Shown: in pieces, positions 6,963 to 7,388 of the stretch
Layout: every line of letters starts with the position of its first letter
Position numbering within the stretch: the stretch's first letter is position 1
Source of the DNA: Spirosoma sp.
Lineage (GTDB): Bacteria > Bacteroidota > Bacteroidia > Cytophagales > Spirosomataceae
Direction of reading: 5' to 3'
DNA: 7,388 nt
Assembly (NCBI GenBank): GCA_025351545.1
Contig: JANXVQ010000695.1
Coordinates: forward strand, 1 to 7,388
Notes under the pieces: generated by a model
The model's database searches: none
What the model saw: the letters and a program-made list of their open reading frames with translations, nothing else
What the model was told of the DNA's origin: nothing
Made by a program: the position numbers and the translations under genes

Positions 6963-7388
6963 TCGAGTTGTCATTACCGGTCTTGGTGTAGCAGCTCCCA
7001 ACGCAGTGGGCATGCCTTCTTTTTTAGATGCTATTCAGGCCGGACAAAGCGGTATTACATTTCAACCGGAGTTAGCCGAGTTGAAATTCTCGTGTCAGAT
7101 TGGTGGAATACCGCCTGTTACCGAAGCGATTAAACAACAGTATTTTACCGAATTACAACTTCGCCAGCTTACAAGCAGCGGTGTTATTTATGGCGTTATT
7201 GCGGGTTTAGAAGCCTGGCAAAATGCGGGTCTTTCGATAGCTACCAACGAACCCGATTGGGACAGTGGGATTGTTTTTGGGACTGGTGTTTTGGGTATTG
7301 ATAAACTACGGGAATCTATTTACAAAGTTGATGCGGGACAAGTAAGGCGATTAGGAAGCACTACCGTTGTTCAAACAATGGCCAGTGG
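6955..7388 (+). CDS. Beta-ketoacyl-ACP synthase (FabF-like), 5' part only, truncated by window edge
   Basis: An open frame starts with ATG at 6955, 8 nt inside the dehydratase gene, and runs off the window after 144 complete codons. The N-terminus NRVVITGLGVAAPNAVG matches the opening strand of FabF/KASII enzymes (RVVVTGxG...P.G). WDSGIVFGTGVLGIDKL (102-118) is the usual second strand with its GTG turn, and RRLGSTTVVQTMASG (130-144) corresponds to the segment leading to the nucleophile elbow. The catalytic Cys and the two His residues lie beyond the window, so it cannot be told here whether this is an active condensing enzyme or a chain-length-factor partner. Predicted to elongate acyl-ACP in concert with the dehydratase and enoyl reductase upstream. 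Confidence 0.85.
   Translation, partial: MCNRVVITGLGVAAPNAVGMPSFLDAIQAGQSGITFQPELAELKFSCQIGGIPPVTEAIKQQYFTELQLRQLTSSGVIYGVIAGLEAWQNAGLSIATNEPDWDSGIVFGTGVLGIDKLRESIYKVDAGQVRRLGSTTVVQTMAS

Noticed and set aside
3954..7388. Lower GC content in the PKS operon as a sign of horizontal transfer
   Set aside because: Hand counts of a few lines gave overlapping values for both halves (about 40-52% versus 45-53%), and no mobile element or repeat flanks the operon.

Overview
The window reads as a chromosomal segment of a Bacteroidota bacterium, probably a Spirosoma-like member of the Cytophagales. This is inferred from protein style, weak or absent Shine-Dalgarno sequences, a Bacteroidota-type TAnnTTTG promoter element, and free use of GTG and TTG starts. 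No rRNA, tRNA, CRISPR array, IS element or long repeat was seen. The longest non-coding stretch is the 128-bp divergent spacer at 2623-2750, so no gap exceeds 300 bases.

Left part (58-2622, minus strand): a two-gene fructan/sucrose module. Transcription runs from a PfkB-family fructokinase (1729-2622) to a secreted GH32 beta-fructosidase (58-1665). GH32 would release fructose outside the cytoplasm and the kinase would phosphorylate it after uptake. A short LacI-type palindrome sits between the two genes.

Centre (2623-2750): a divergent promoter region with a TAnnTTTG match and, just downstream, a perfect 6+1+6 inverted repeat that could be an operator.

Right part (2751-7388 and beyond, plus strand): six tightly packed genes. 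They encode an FAD oxidoreductase of the geranylgeranyl-reductase-like type, a class I SAM methyltransferase, a type III polyketide synthase with its full Cys-His-Asn triad, a FabI/FabL-like enoyl-ACP reductase (Y-x6-K signature), a FabZ-like hot-dog dehydratase, and the first 144 codons of a FabF-like ketosynthase. From the methyltransferase onward the genes overlap by 4, 7 and 8 nt or are separated by only 8 nt.

Together they look like a biosynthetic locus in which dedicated type II fatty-acid-like enzymes (KS, DH, ER) build an acyl starter. The type III PKS would extend and cyclise it to an alkylresorcinol or alkylpyrone, and the methyltransferase and flavoenzyme would tailor the product. 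The logic resembles Azotobacter ars (dedicated FAS feeding type III PKSs) and Streptomyces srs (type III PKS, methyltransferase, flavoprotein), but with discrete type II components. The product is not determinable from this sequence. An acyl carrier protein and a ketoreductase are not in the window and would be expected further right.
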